DNA from: Streptomyces sp. WM4235
GTDB taxonomy: Bacteria; Actinomycetota; Actinomycetes; Streptomycetales; Streptomycetaceae
Length of the DNA: 64,000 nucleotides
Reading direction: 5' to 3'
NCBI RefSeq assembly: GCF_001279725.1
Contig: NZ_LGDE01000013.1
Coordinates: 77,585 to 141,584, forward strand
Shown here: one piece after another, positions 35,239-44,382 of the stretch
How positions within the stretch are numbered: position 1 is the stretch's first letter
How the letters are laid out: the number at the start of each line of letters is the position of its first letter
The notes under the pieces: generated by a model
Databases searched by the model: none
Told to the model about the DNA's origin: nothing
Seen by the model: the letters and a program-made list of their open reading frames with translations, nothing else
Translations under genes and position numbers: made by a program

Positions 35239-35709
35239 GTGGCCGAGCAGACTCGGAGGCTGGTCCTGGGCGGTGCCACGACGGGGGTCGTCACGCGCTG
35301 CCGGGACTTCACCCGACAGGCACTGGCCGACTGGCAGTGGACGCGGGACCAGGACGCGGTGGACGACGTGCTCCTCCTGGTCTCCGAAGTGGTGACCAAC
35401 GCCTGCCTGCACGCGGGCGGGCCCCGCGAACTCGTCCTGCGGCACGCACCCGGACGCCTGCGCGTCGAGGTCAGCGACGACAACCCCGAGCCTCCGCGGC
35501 GGCGGGTGTCGGGAGATCGCAGCCGGCCGGGAGGACACGGCCTCGTCGTCCTGGAGCGACTCGCACGGAGCTGGGGGGCACAGCCGTCGGGCGGGACGGC
35601 GGCCGGCAAGACGGTCTGGCTGGAGGTGCCGGGTCCGGGGACCGCCGTGGCCCCGACTCCCGACCAGGGTTCCGGTCCGGATCCGGGTCGGTCGATTCCG
35701 GGTCGGTGA
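35239..35709 (+). CDS. ATP-binding protein (RsbW-like), overlapping a sigma gene
   Basis: 156 aa GHKL ATPase domain like SpoIIAB/RsbW: N box SEVVTNACLHA, ATP lid RPGGHGLVVLERLARSWG, and the closing GKTVWLEV. GTG start at 35239 follows GGGAGG. The last 80 codons lie antisense to the 3' end of the SigB-type sigma gene (overlap 35471-35709). As RsbW-type proteins bind SigB-type sigma factors, the convergent neighbour is a plausible partner, but this is inference from position. Confidence 0.85.
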   Translation: MAEQTRRLVLGGATTGVVTRCRDFTRQALADWQWTRDQDAVDDVLLLVSEVVTNACLHAGGPRELVLRHAPGRLRVEVSDDNPEPPRRRVSGDRSRPGGHGLVVLERLARSWGAQPSGGTAAGKTVWLEVPGPGTAVAPTPDQGSGPDPGRSIPGR

Positions 35710-36499
35710 GGAGTCCGGTGCGCAGCCGGGTCAGGGTCCGGTTCAGCAGCCGGGACACGTGCATCTGGGACAACCCGAGCCGTTCCCCGATCTCCGCCTG
35801 GGTCAACTCCTCCCCGAAGCGCAGCTCCAGCAGGCTCCGCTCGCGGGCGGGCAGCCCGGCCAGCATCGGCACCAGCGACTCCATGCACTCGATCAGGTCG
35901 TAGGCCGGCTCCTCCGCGCCGAGCGAGGGCCGCGCCGTGTACGGGTCGCGTTCGCCCTCCTCCTGCGGTTGCGGCGGGGCGTCCAGCGAGCGCGCCGAGT
36001 AGGCGCACGCCGCCTTCCGGCCCTCCGCGAGCTCCTCGGGCGTGACGTGCAGCCGCTCGGACAGTTCGGCGTCGGTGGGCTCGCGGCCGAGGCCCTGTTC
36101 CAGGGCGTCGTGGGCCTTCGCGGTGTCGATCCGCAGTTCCTGGAGCCGGCGGGGGACCTTGACGGCCCAACTGGTGTCACGGAAGAACCGCTTGATCTCC
36201 CCGGTGATGGTGGGCATCGCGAACGAGGTGAACTCGACGCCGCGGGCCGGGTCGAAGCGGTTGATGGCCTTGATGAGACCGATGGTGCCGACCTGGACGA
36301 TGTCCTCCATCGGCTCGCTGCGGTTGCGGAACCGGCGGGCGGCGTACCGGACGAGGCTGAGGTTGAGTTCGACGAGCGTGTTGCGCGTGCGGGAGTACTC
36401 CTCGGTCCCCTCTTCCAAGGCGGCGAGTTCACGGAACAGGGCCACCGAGAGGGATCTGGCCTCGTGGGTCGAGACATCGGTGAGATCGGTGTGTTCCAT
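35471..36499 (-). CDS. SigB/SigF-type RNA polymerase sigma factor, extended tail
   Basis: 342 aa group 3 sigma factor. Region 2 spans about 40-115 (VRYAARRFRNRSEPMEDIVQVGTIGLIKAINRFD, then FTSFAMPTITGEIKRFFRD). Region 3 follows, and region 4 spans about 205-268 (LELRFGEELTQAEIGERLGLSQMHVSRLLNR). Family members normally end soon after region 4. This one continues about 70 residues as a Pro/Arg/Ser-rich tail whose codons are antisense to the ATP-binding gene. Start ATG 36499. The likely regulatory partner is an RsbW-like kinase such as the convergent protein. Confidence 0.92.
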   Translation of the reverse strand: MEHTDLTDVSTHEARSLSVALFRELAALEEGTEEYSRTRNTLVELNLSLVRYAARRFRNRSEPMEDIVQVGTIGLIKAINRFDPARGVEFTSFAMPTITGEIKRFFRDTSWAVKVPRRLQELRIDTAKAHDALEQGLGREPTDAELSERLHVTPEELAEGRKAACAYSARSLDAPPQPQEEGERDPYTARPSLGAEEPAYDLIECMESLVPMLAGLPARERSLLELRFGEELTQAEIGERLGLSQMHVSRLLNRTLTRLRTGLLTDPESTDPDPDRNPGRESGPRRSPDPAPPARPSCRPPSRPTAVPPSSVRVAPGRRGRVLPAGCDLPTPAAAEARGCRR

Positions 36500-36570
36500 C
36501 GCTCTGCGCTCCTCCGGCGGCCGGCCCCGGGGCGGGGCCGTCGTCGCGCGGTCTAGAGGGATATACCCCC

Positions 36571-37524
36571 TCACATCATGACCCACCCGGGCGTATCGCG
36601 CGGCTCGTCCGGCTCCGAGCCCAGGGCCTGCGCGTACAGCCGGAACAGGCGGGGGCCCGGGGACGTCGTGGTGGCGTGGAGCCGGTCCCAGGCGCGGGCG
36701 GCGGCCGCCCGGGCCGCGGCGCCCGGCCAGGGGCGGGGCAGCAGCTCGGGCGGCAGCAGCGGGTCCGGGAGCATCGCCTCGGAGAAGGCCGCGGCCAGCT
36801 CCACCGCGCGCGCCAGCGGGTGGGCGGGCCCGGCCTCCGGGCGGGGAGACCCGGGCCGGGACGGGCCCGGTTCGGACGGCTCCCGCTCGGACGGGCCCGG
36901 CTCGGACGGCTCCTGCTCTGAGGGCCCCGGTTCGGGACGGGACGCCAGCTCGCGCAGCGCCTCGTACCGCTCCGCGATCTCCGTCAGCGGCCACAGTCGT
37001 GCGGCCAGGGCCCGCGGGTCGTCCGTCCCGCCGACCTCCAGGTCCCGGGTGCCGAGGCAGGTCAGCGCGGCCCCCACCCCCAGTTCGGCGGCGCGGGCGC
37101 GGACGTACGGCCCGATCGGGTTCGGGGTCACGTACAGGCCGCCTTGCAGGGGCGCCGCCCCCAGGCCCGTCAGGGCGTCCCGCAGGGCGTCCCGGGCGGC
37201 CCGCGCGGACTCGGGTACGGCGAAGGCGAACACGTGCCACACCCCGTCCCAGGGTTCCAGGCCGCGGTCCTGCCGGTAGGCGTGCCGGACGTACTCCGCC
37301 TCGGGAACCGCCGGCAGTCCGCCGCCGGGCCCCACCGCGCGCAGCACGGCCCGTCGTCCCCGTCCCTCGACCTCGAAGCGGCCCTCGGCCACCAGCCGCT
37401 TCACGCACAGGCGGACCTGCTGGTCGGTCATGCCGAGCGCGCCGGCGACCTCGTACAGCTCGCCGCCGTCGACCGTGCCGTCCTCGCGGACCAGCGCGTG
37501 CACCACCAGCCGGGTGGGGATCAT
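36571..37524 (-). CDS. PaaX family transcriptional regulator
   Basis: 317 aa. An N-terminal winged helix (about residues 1-70; MIPTRLVVHALVREDGTVDG...) precedes the PaaX central and C-terminal domains. A low-complexity insertion around residues 205-240 consists of EPSEPGPSE-type repeats. PaaX proteins repress phenylacetate or related catabolic genes and respond to CoA thioesters; no paa gene is in the window. The start at ATG 37524 overlaps the GNAT stop by 4 bp (ATGA), so the two are translationally coupled. Confidence 0.83.
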   Translation of the reverse strand: MIPTRLVVHALVREDGTVDGGELYEVAGALGMTDQQVRLCVKRLVAEGRFEVEGRGRRAVLRAVGPGGGLPAVPEAEYVRHAYRQDRGLEPWDGVWHVFAFAVPESARAARDALRDALTGLGAAPLQGGLYVTPNPIGPYVRARAAELGVGAALTCLGTRDLEVGGTDDPRALAARLWPLTEIAERYEALRELASRPEPGPSEQEPSEPGPSEREPSEPGPSRPGSPRPEAGPAHPLARAVELAAAFSEAMLPDPLLPPELLPRPWPGAAARAAAARAWDRLHATTTSPGPRLFRLYAQALGSEPDEPRDTPGWVMM

Positions 37525-38114
37525 CGGGCCGTCACCGCCTTGTGCATCGTGGTGACGGCCCCGAAGCCCAGTACGTCGCGCAGCCACGGCGTCCGTCGCA
37601 CCTTCACGGCCCTGAAGCCGCGCCGCTCGTACAGGGCCCGCGCCCGCGGGTTCTCCTCGACCACGTCCAGCCGGATCCGCCGGCAGCCCTGCTCCGCGGC
37701 GACCTCCTCGATGCCGTCCAGCAGCAGGGCGCCGATGCCCTCGCCCCGTCGGGCGGAGTCCACGGCGATGCCGTCCATGACCAGCTCGCCGCGGGCCGGG
37801 GTGCGTTCCAGCAGTGCCAGCAGGAACACCCGGTACAGGCCTCTGACCTGCCCGTACCCGGCCCTGATCGCGGCCGCGTCGCCGCCTACGAGGCCGCGTC
37901 CGGCGAGCTGGTACCCGGCGACGCCCAGCACCCGCCCGTCGTCGGCGACGACGGTGAGGGCCCGGTCCGCGTGCAGGTGGTCCGCGATGAACCGGCGCCC
38001 CGGCCCGGCGGGTCCGAGGGCGGCGCCCAGTTTGTGGCCGAAGGCCTCCCAGTAGAGCTCGGCCACCCGTTCCTCGGCGCCCTCGGGCAGCCCGCGCAGC
38101 AATGTCGTCGTCAT
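37521..38114 (-). CDS. GNAT family N-acetyltransferase
   Basis: 197 aa. GNAT fold with the acetyl-CoA binding segment DGIAVDSARRGEGIGALLLDGI (R/Q-x-x-G-x-G/A motif as RRGEGIG) and the C-terminal NPRARALYERRGF. Substrate unknown. First gene of a coupled pair with the PaaX regulator. ATG 38114 is chosen because a TATTAT -10 box ends 10 nt before it and no ribosome site is present, indicating a leaderless transcript; the upstream ATG at 38126 lies inside that -10 box. Confidence 0.85.
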   Translation of the reverse strand: MTTTLLRGLPEGAEERVAELYWEAFGHKLGAALGPAGPGRRFIADHLHADRALTVVADDGRVLGVAGYQLAGRGLVGGDAAAIRAGYGQVRGLYRVFLLALLERTPARGELVMDGIAVDSARRGEGIGALLLDGIEEVAAEQGCRRIRLDVVEENPRARALYERRGFRAVKVRRTPWLRDVLGFGAVTTMHKAVTAR

Positions 38115-38130
38115 ACGAACAAGCATAATA
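38114..38130 (-). promoter_or_regulatory. -10 box for leaderless GNAT-paaX transcript
   Basis: TATTAT (38130-38125, minus strand) is followed by 10 nt and then the ATG. The spacing puts the transcription start on or next to the A of the ATG. There is no purine-rich ribosome site. Confidence 0.5.
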
Positions 38131-38225
38131 CGTTCACGGCGGCTACGATCGTTTCAGATTCGATAGTTCCACCGGTTCCGCGTTCCTGTTCCCGATCGAC
38201 GCGGACCTCACACGGGGGTACCGGC

Positions 38226-39248
38226 ATGTCCCGCACACGACGCACCACACGACGCACCATCCGCGATCTCCTCCTCCTCGCCCTCGTCGGCGCGCTCCTC
38301 CTCACCGGGGTCGTCGTCTGGCAGAACGACTACGACCTGCGCGAACAACAGGTCACCGTCCCCGCCGCGGGACACGAGCTGTCCGGGGTGCTCGCCACCC
38401 CCACCACCGGCCAAGGGCCCTTCCCCCTGGTCGTGTTCGTGCACGGCGACGGCGAGGTCGACGCCACGCACGACGGCTTCTACCGCCCCTACTGGGAGGC
38501 CTTCGCCCGCGCCGGCTACGCCTCCCTCTCCCTCGACAAGCCCACCGACTGGCTCGACCAGACCATGGACGACCGGGCCCGCGAGAGCCTCGACGCCCTC
38601 GCCTGGGCGGGCCGGCGACCCGAGATCGACCGGGCCCGGATCGGACTCTGGGGCGCCAGCCAGGCCGGCTGGGTCCTGCCCAAGGTGGCCGCGCGGGCCC
38701 CGGCACCCGGCGTCCGCTTCGTGATGGCCGTCGGCACCGCCGTGAACTGGGAGCGCCAAGGGGAGTACAACCTGCGCGCGGAGCTGCGCCACGCGGGCGC
38801 CGGCCCGGAGCGGGTCGCGGACGCCCTGCGCCGCAGGGAGACGGTCGGCGCGCTGCTGCGGCGCGGCGCGACCTACGAGGAGTACCGCGCGAGCCCCGCC
38901 GCCGATCCGCAACTGTCGCCCGACCGCTGGACGTTCATCGGACGCAACCACACGGCCGACGCGACCGCCGACCTGCGGGCGATGCCGCACGTGCCCGTGC
39001 TGCTGATCTCCGGCGCCGACGACCTGAACGTCGACGGCGCCGAGACCGAGGCCGTGTACCGGGAGTCGCTCGCCCCGGGCACCCTCACGGTCCGCCGCTA
39101 CCCGGGGGCCACCCACTCCCTGGTCCGCACCCCCGTCGAACGGTCCTCGTGGCGGCTGCCGCTGACGGCACTGTTCGCCCCGAGGGAACTCTTCCCCCCG
39201 GGGCTCCTCGACGACCAGCGGGCCTTCCTCGCGGCGCGGACGCCCTGA
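38226..39248 (+). CDS. membrane-anchored alpha/beta hydrolase
   Basis: 340 aa. A basic N-terminus and one hydrophobic segment (about residues 13-33) anchor or export it. The hydrolase domain shows VVFVHGDGEVDA (oxyanion region), the nucleophile elbow G-A-S-Q-A-G, an Asp in SGADDLNVD and the catalytic His in PGATHSLV. Dienelactone-hydrolase or peptidase-like substrates are possible. Start ATG 38226 follows CACGGGGGTACC. It is divergent from the GNAT-paaX pair and followed by a large hairpin. Confidence 0.87.
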   Translation: MSRTRRTTRRTIRDLLLLALVGALLLTGVVVWQNDYDLREQQVTVPAAGHELSGVLATPTTGQGPFPLVVFVHGDGEVDATHDGFYRPYWEAFARAGYASLSLDKPTDWLDQTMDDRARESLDALAWAGRRPEIDRARIGLWGASQAGWVLPKVAARAPAPGVRFVMAVGTAVNWERQGEYNLRAELRHAGAGPERVADALRRRETVGALLRRGATYEEYRASPAADPQLSPDRWTFIGRNHTADATADLRAMPHVPVLLISGADDLNVDGAETEAVYRESLAPGTLTVRRYPGATHSLVRTPVERSSWRLPLTALFAPRELFPPGLLDDQRAFLAARTP

Positions 39249-39293
39249 CGTGCGGTCGACGGCCCTCGAACCGGGCGGCCCGCGCGGCCGAGA

Positions 39294-39344
39294 GCCCCGC
39301 GTCCGGGGGCCGCCGGTCGATCCGGCGCGCCCCGGACGCGGGGC
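39294..39344. terminator. bidirectional hairpin terminator
   Basis: Arms GCCCCGCGTCCGGGG and CCCCGGACGCGGGGC with an inner GCCGG/CCGGC stem between convergent hydrolase and MFS genes. Confidence 0.8.
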
Positions 39345-39369
39345 CCGATTCCCGTGACCGGGCGTGCGG

Positions 39370-40809
39370 TCACGCGCTGGTGCGGGGCTGGAGGAGCGCC
39401 GGTACCAGGGCGGCGGCCAGCGCGACGACCACCCACAGGTAGGTGTCCTGGAAGGCGCCGGCGAGCGCGGGGGCCGACGCGCCGCGGGCGCCGGCCAGTC
39501 CGCCGCTGCCGGCCGCGGCCGTGGTCAGCAGCACCGAGAACAGCGCCATGCCGATCGACCCGGAGATCTGCGAGTTGATGTTGAGCAGGGTGCTCGCGGC
39601 CGGCACCCGGTCGGGGCCGAACCCGCGGGTCGCGCCGGTGATGGTCGGCATCATCGTCATTCCGACGCCCGCGCCGGCCACCGTCAACGCGGCCATCAGC
39701 CGCCAGTACGGGACCTCGGCGTCGCCGATCTGGGCGGTGAAGGCCGCGTAACCGAGCACCGCCAGCGACACCCCGACCGGCACGATCCGCCCCGCCGGGA
39801 CCCGGTCGGTGAGCCGGCTCGCGATCTGCAGGGCGATGCCGGTCGCCAGCACCTGCGGGATGCCCAACAGCCCCGACACCGTGGCGCTTTCGCCGCGTAC
39901 GAGCTGGTAGTACATGGGCACCAGCATCAGCGCCCCGAAGTAGGCCCCCGCGAACAGCGCCATCGTGCCCACACCGGCCGAGAAGGCCCGCACCCGCAGG
40001 AGCCGCAGGTCCAGCAGGGGCGTACGGGCCTTCAGTGCCCGTACGACGAAGGCCGCCACCAGCACCGCGCCGACGACGGTCGGCACGAGCGCGACGGGCG
40101 AGGCGAAGTCACCGCGCTCGCCGCCCGTGGCCAGGCCGTAGATCAGCGCGGCGAGGCCCGGGGAGAGCGTCAGCAGGCCGACGACGTCGAGCGGGCGGGA
40201 CGCACGGGTGGTGTCCCGGGGCAGGATCCGCGCGGCCAGGGCCACCGCGAGGAACCCGACCGGCACGTTGACGAAGAAGATCCACCGCCAGGAGGCCTCG
40301 TCCACGAGCCACCCTCCGAGCACCGGTCCGACCAGCGGCCCCACCAGCACGGGAAGGCCGAGGAGGCCCATCATCCGGCCCTTGCGTTCGGGGGAGGCGG
40401 CGTTCAGCACGATGGCCATCCCGAGCGGCATCACCATGCCGCCGCCGAGGCCCTGGAGGACCCGGAACGCGATCAGGGTCTCGATGTTCCAGGCGAGCCC
40501 GGCAAGGGCCGAACCGGCCGTGAACAGGGCGATGGAGGTGACGTAGAGCCGCTTCGTGCCGAAGCGGGCCGCCGCCCAGGCGGTGAGCGGGATGACGGTG
40601 GCGAGCGCGAGGGTGTAGGCGGTGGCCGTCCACTGCACGGTGGCGAGCGGGGACACGAAGTGGCGCGAGAGACCCCCCAGGGCCACGCCGAGGATGGTGG
40701 TGTCGAGCACCGTCATGAACGAGCCGAGGACCACCACCATGGCGATGGCGAGCGGGGAGGGGGCGGGAGTCACGGTCCGCCGGGGGGCGGCCAGTGCGGT
40801 GGTGGTCAT
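39370..40809 (-). CDS. MFS drug exporter, DHA2 (EmrB/QacA) type
   Basis: 479 aa with about 14 membrane helices. Family motifs include GSFMTVLDTTILGVAL (helix 1 motif D1), RVLQGLGGGMVMPLGMA and GPLVGPVLGGWLVDEASWRWIFFVNVPVG (motif C, antiporter). Such proteins export drugs or toxic metabolites in exchange for protons. ATG 40809 follows a strong GGAAGGAA. It lies 112 bp downstream of an FMN reductase gene on the same strand; the gap contains a long inverted repeat, so control at the RNA level or by a repressor is possible. Confidence 0.92.
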   Translation of the reverse strand: MTTTALAAPRRTVTPAPSPLAIAMVVVLGSFMTVLDTTILGVALGGLSRHFVSPLATVQWTATAYTLALATVIPLTAWAAARFGTKRLYVTSIALFTAGSALAGLAWNIETLIAFRVLQGLGGGMVMPLGMAIVLNAASPERKGRMMGLLGLPVLVGPLVGPVLGGWLVDEASWRWIFFVNVPVGFLAVALAARILPRDTTRASRPLDVVGLLTLSPGLAALIYGLATGGERGDFASPVALVPTVVGAVLVAAFVVRALKARTPLLDLRLLRVRAFSAGVGTMALFAGAYFGALMLVPMYYQLVRGESATVSGLLGIPQVLATGIALQIASRLTDRVPAGRIVPVGVSLAVLGYAAFTAQIGDAEVPYWRLMAALTVAGAGVGMTMMPTITGATRGFGPDRVPAASTLLNINSQISGSIGMALFSVLLTTAAAGSGGLAGARGASAPALAGAFQDTYLWVVVALAAALVPALLQPRTSA

Positions 40810-40841
40810 CGGTGGTTCCTTCCGTTCCGTCGGTGAGCCGC

Positions 40842-40895
40842 GGTCGGTTGTCGGCGGGCGCCATCGCCCGGCGGTGACGCCCCGCCGAACCGACC
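40842..40895. promoter_or_regulatory. inverted repeat between FMN reductase and MFS genes
   Basis: Arms GGTCGGTT (40842-40849) and AACCGACC (40888-40895), extended by inner CGGCGGG (40852-40858) and CCCGCCG (40881-40887). It lies 30-85 bp before the MFS start. It could be an operator or an RNA hairpin. Confidence 0.5.
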
Positions 40896-40921
40896 AACCG
40901 TCAGTTCTCTTTCCTCTGAGG

Positions 40922-41500
40922 TCAGTTGCCGTACGGGCGGGCCGCGCGGCCCTCGCGCAGGGTCAGCCCCCACCAGGCGAGCTGGTCGAGCAGGACCTTG
41001 GCCGCGCCGGCCGCGCCCGCCGGGTCGTCGGCCCGACCGCCCTCGCCGAAGTGGTCCCAGGCCGAGTGGAAGCTGACGACGTCCCGGACGGTCACGCAGT
41101 GCAGTTCGGCGAAGATCTGCCGCAGGTGCTCGACGGCGCGCAGCCCGCCGGCCTGACCGCCGTACGACACGAAGCCGACCGGCTTGGCCCGCCACTCGGA
41201 GTGGTGCAGGTCGATGAAGTGCTTCAGGTGGGCGGGGTAGCTGTGGTTGTACTCGGGGGTGAGGACGATGTAGGCGTCGGCCGCCTCGACCCGGGCCCGC
41301 AGCGCGGCCAGCCCGGGTGTGGGCTCGGTGCCCCAGTCGGGATGGGCGTCGGGCAGCTCCAGCGCGGCGACGTCGATGACGTCCAGGTCGAAGTCGGCGT
41401 GCCGGCGGGCGATCGGGGCGAACCAGTCCGCGACGGTGGGGCCGAAGCGGCCTTCGCGGGTGGAGCCGATGACGAGGGCGAGACGCAGGGTGTTTTCCAT
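40922..41500 (-). CDS. NADPH-dependent FMN reductase-like flavoprotein
   Basis: 192 aa flavodoxin-like fold: FMN phosphate loop GSTREGRFGPTVADWF (residues 12-27), TPEYNHSYPAHLKHFIDL (flavin-binding signature) and SYGGQAGGLRAVEHLR. It probably reduces FMN or quinone-like compounds with NADPH. Start ATG 41500. Upstream of the MFS exporter gene; a joint response to redox-active or aromatic compounds is plausible. Confidence 0.9.
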   Translation of the reverse strand: MENTLRLALVIGSTREGRFGPTVADWFAPIARRHADFDLDVIDVAALELPDAHPDWGTEPTPGLAALRARVEAADAYIVLTPEYNHSYPAHLKHFIDLHHSEWRAKPVGFVSYGGQAGGLRAVEHLRQIFAELHCVTVRDVVSFHSAWDHFGEGGRADDPAGAAGAAKVLLDQLAWWGLTLREGRAARPYGN

Positions 41501-41590
41501 GCCCCGAACCTACGAGCGGGCGGGGCGACGGGTCCTCTGTCGAGTGACCGGGTTCCGATGACCGGGATCGTGACGGGGGCGCGTCCCGCG

Positions 41591-41635
41591 CCGGCGGGGA
41601 GCGGGATCCGCGCACCGGACCCCGCTCCCCGCCGG
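41591..41635. terminator. hairpin terminator of the LuxR-family gene
   Basis: Perfect 15-bp arms CCGGCGGGGAGCGGG (41591-41605) and CCCGCTCCCCGCCGG (41621-41635), seven bases past the LuxR-family stop codon. Confidence 0.8.
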
Positions 41636-41641
41636 GCCTTT

Positions 41642-44320
41642 TCAGACCGCCAGGTCCAGCCGGGTCAGCTCCATCCGCGAGGCCACGCCCAGCTTCGGGT
41701 ACGCGTTGTACAAGTGGTACCCGACCGTCCGTGGACTGAGGAACAACTGGGCCCCGATGTCCCGGTTGGTCAGACCGGTCGCCGCGAGCCGCACCACCTG
41801 CAACTCCTGGGGCGTCAGGCGGTCCAGGTCGGACCCGGCGGCAGGCTGCTCCGACCGGCCCTCGCCCGCCGCGCGAAGCTCCCCGGCGGCGCGCCGCTCC
41901 CAAGGGGTCGCGCCCAGCCGCGTGAAGGCCTCCCGGGCCGCCCGCAGCGGCCCCCGGGAGTCGACCGGGCGCCGCACCCGGCGCAGCCACTCCCCGTACA
42001 GCAGAGCCGTCCGGGCCTCCTCGAAGCGGTCCGTGTCCCCTTCGCCGTGCAGGGCCAGGGCACGCCGGAACAGCTCCTCGGCGTCCTCGGCCAGCAGGGC
42101 CTCGCACCGTACCTCCACCGCGCGGATCCCGGGCCGGTCCAGCTGCCGGGACAGGTCCCGCAGCCGCTCCCACGCCGCCACGGCCGCGCGCGGCCGACCC
42201 GCCCGCAGGGCCGCCTCCACCTCGTCGCCGTCCCGGCCGCAACACGTGCACGCCGCGCCGGCGGGCGCCGCGGCGGCCCGGTCCGCGGCCGCCTCGTGCC
42301 GGCCGAGCCCCAGATCGAGCAGGATGCCCGCCGACGCCAACCGGTGGCGTACGTCGGGCAGATCGACGGCCCCGGCGGTGTCCGCCAGCTCCCGGAACCA
42401 GGCCTCGTCGCCCCGGGCCGCCGCCAGGCCGGCGAGCGTTCCCGCGAGCTGCGCGGCCGTCCGGGCCTGCCCCGTGTCGGCGGCGATCCGCAGCCCCTCC
42501 GTACCGCCGGCCAGCGCGTCCCGGTGCAGCCCGAGCCGCAGTTGGGCCTGGCACACCTCCAGCAGGGCGCGCGGCAGCACCCCGATCGCGCCCTGCGCCC
42601 GGCACTCCCGCTCGACGGCGGAGGCCCGCTCGAAGGCCGCCCGGTGATCGCCCAGGAACCCGGGCCAGCACGCGGAACGCAACGCCTCCCGCAGGTCGCC
42701 GAGTTCCCCCGCGGGACGGGCCGAGGAGTCGCGCAGGAACCGCAGCGCGTCCGTGCGGACCTCCGCGTCCGGCGACGACAGCCGGGCCAGCGCCCGGATC
42801 TCCGCCAGGTTCGGCACACCGGCCACCGTCGCCGCCTCGGTCGCCCGCGCCACGCCCTCCGGGTCCCCGCCGACCCACGCGCTGCCCACGGCGAGGAACA
42901 GCATCCGCCCCGAGCCCACCGGGTCCTCGGCGGCCACCGCCGGCGCCGCCTCCACCAGCAGGGTGTGCGCCCGCGCCAGGTCGCCCCGCTCGTCGGCGAT
43001 CTCCGCGACGATCGACGCGAGCCGGGCGTTCGCCGCCGCACCGCCCGGTGCGACGCGGGCGGTCGCCGCGAGCGCGCACGCCCGGTCCAACTGGCCCGCG
43101 TGCAGGGCCGCCTGGGCCGCCGCGCCGAGCCGGCGCCCGCGCTCGGCGGGGTCCGGGCTCAGTTCCGCGGCCCGCTCGTACACCCCGGCCAGCGCGGCGT
43201 GCCCGCCCCGCGCGCGGACCTGCTCGCCGCCGCGCTCCAGGGCCGCGGCGACCTCCTCGTCGGGGGCCGTCGCCGCCGCGGCCAGGTGCCAGGCCGCCCG
43301 GTGGCCCTCGCCGGCCTCCGCCAGGGCGCGGTGCGCGGCGAGCCGGTGGGCCGCGGGGACGGCCCGGTACGCCGCCGACCGGATCAGGGGGTGCCGGAAG
43401 ACCAGCCGGGTCCCGTCGAGCCGCACCAGACCGTGCCGCTCGGCGGGCGCCAGGTCGGCGATTCCCGCGCCCAGCCGGCCGGCGGCCTCGAAGACCGTCC
43501 CGGTGTCGTGCTCGTCGGCCGCGGCCGCCACCAGCAGCAGCGTCCCGGTCGACTCGGGCAGCGCGGCGATGCGGGTGGCGAAGCTCTGCTCGATCCGGCC
43601 GCGCGGACCCTCGTACGGGGACCCGTGCCCCTCGCGCCGCGCCGTGGTCAGCTCCAGCAGTGCGAGCGGGTTCCCCTCGGCCTCCCGCAGGACGTCCTGC
43701 CGCTCGTGGTGCCCGAGGTCGGCGGCGTACAGGGCCAACAGGTCGGCGGCGGTCGCCCCGTCGAGGCGCCGCAGCCGCAGCTCGTCGAGCCCGGCCGGCC
43801 GGAACTCGGGCGTGTGCGGGTCCCGCACGCAGAACACCAGGGCGATCCGTTCGGCGTGCAGCCTCCGGGCGGCGAACACCAGGGCCTCGGCGGACGCCTG
43901 GTCCAGCCACTGGGCATCGTCGACCAGGCAGAACAGCGGGCGCTCCTCGGCCAGTTCGGCCAGCAGCGTCAGTACCGCGAGCCCGACCAGGAACCGGTCG
44001 CCGCCGCCCGGAGCGGCCTCCCCGGTCCCCAGGGCCGTCCGCAGCGCGGCGGCCTGCGCGCCCGGGAGCGCGTCCACCCGGTCGTGCACGGAACGCAGCA
44101 GCAGGTGCAGTCCCGCGTACGGCAGGGCGCTCTCGAACTCGATCCCGGTCCCGCGCAACACCCGTACGTCGTCGCCCGCCTCGGCGAGCACACCGTCCAG
44201 CAGGGCCGTCTTCCCGATGCCGGCCTCGCCCCGCACCACGAGCACCCCGCTGCGGCCGTCGCGTGCCCCGGCCAGCAGCCCTTCGACGACGGCCCGTTCC
44301 GCACCCCGGCCCAGCAGCAT
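41642..44320 (-). CDS. LuxR family regulator with AAA ATPase (LAL type)
   Basis: 892 aa, in the large ATP-binding LuxR (LAL/MalT-like) class. Walker A is GEAGIGKTALL (about residues 31-41), Walker B LFCLVDDAQWLD (about 130-141). A long helical TPR-like region fills about 280-800. The C-terminal LuxR HTH (about 828-885) reads LTPQELQVVRLAATGLTNRD then LFLSPRTVGYHLYNAYPKLG. ATP binding and ligand sensing gate DNA binding in this class; the inducer is unknown. ATG 44320 is preferred over GTG 44347 since GAGGGGGA is optimally spaced. It is divergent from the DsbA-like gene, a likely target. Confidence 0.9.
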   Translation of the reverse strand: MLLGRGAERAVVEGLLAGARDGRSGVLVVRGEAGIGKTALLDGVLAEAGDDVRVLRGTGIEFESALPYAGLHLLLRSVHDRVDALPGAQAAALRTALGTGEAAPGGGDRFLVGLAVLTLLAELAEERPLFCLVDDAQWLDQASAEALVFAARRLHAERIALVFCVRDPHTPEFRPAGLDELRLRRLDGATAADLLALYAADLGHHERQDVLREAEGNPLALLELTTARREGHGSPYEGPRGRIEQSFATRIAALPESTGTLLLVAAAADEHDTGTVFEAAGRLGAGIADLAPAERHGLVRLDGTRLVFRHPLIRSAAYRAVPAAHRLAAHRALAEAGEGHRAAWHLAAAATAPDEEVAAALERGGEQVRARGGHAALAGVYERAAELSPDPAERGRRLGAAAQAALHAGQLDRACALAATARVAPGGAAANARLASIVAEIADERGDLARAHTLLVEAAPAVAAEDPVGSGRMLFLAVGSAWVGGDPEGVARATEAATVAGVPNLAEIRALARLSSPDAEVRTDALRFLRDSSARPAGELGDLREALRSACWPGFLGDHRAAFERASAVERECRAQGAIGVLPRALLEVCQAQLRLGLHRDALAGGTEGLRIAADTGQARTAAQLAGTLAGLAAARGDEAWFRELADTAGAVDLPDVRHRLASAGILLDLGLGRHEAAADRAAAAPAGAACTCCGRDGDEVEAALRAGRPRAAVAAWERLRDLSRQLDRPGIRAVEVRCEALLAEDAEELFRRALALHGEGDTDRFEEARTALLYGEWLRRVRRPVDSRGPLRAAREAFTRLGATPWERRAAGELRAAGEGRSEQPAAGSDLDRLTPQELQVVRLAATGLTNRDIGAQLFLSPRTVGYHLYNAYPKLGVASRMELTRLDLAV

Positions 44321-44382
44321 CGAACGTCCCCCTCGGATCCCCGTCACCCGACAGATGCCCGGGCCGTCCCGGTGCTCCTACC

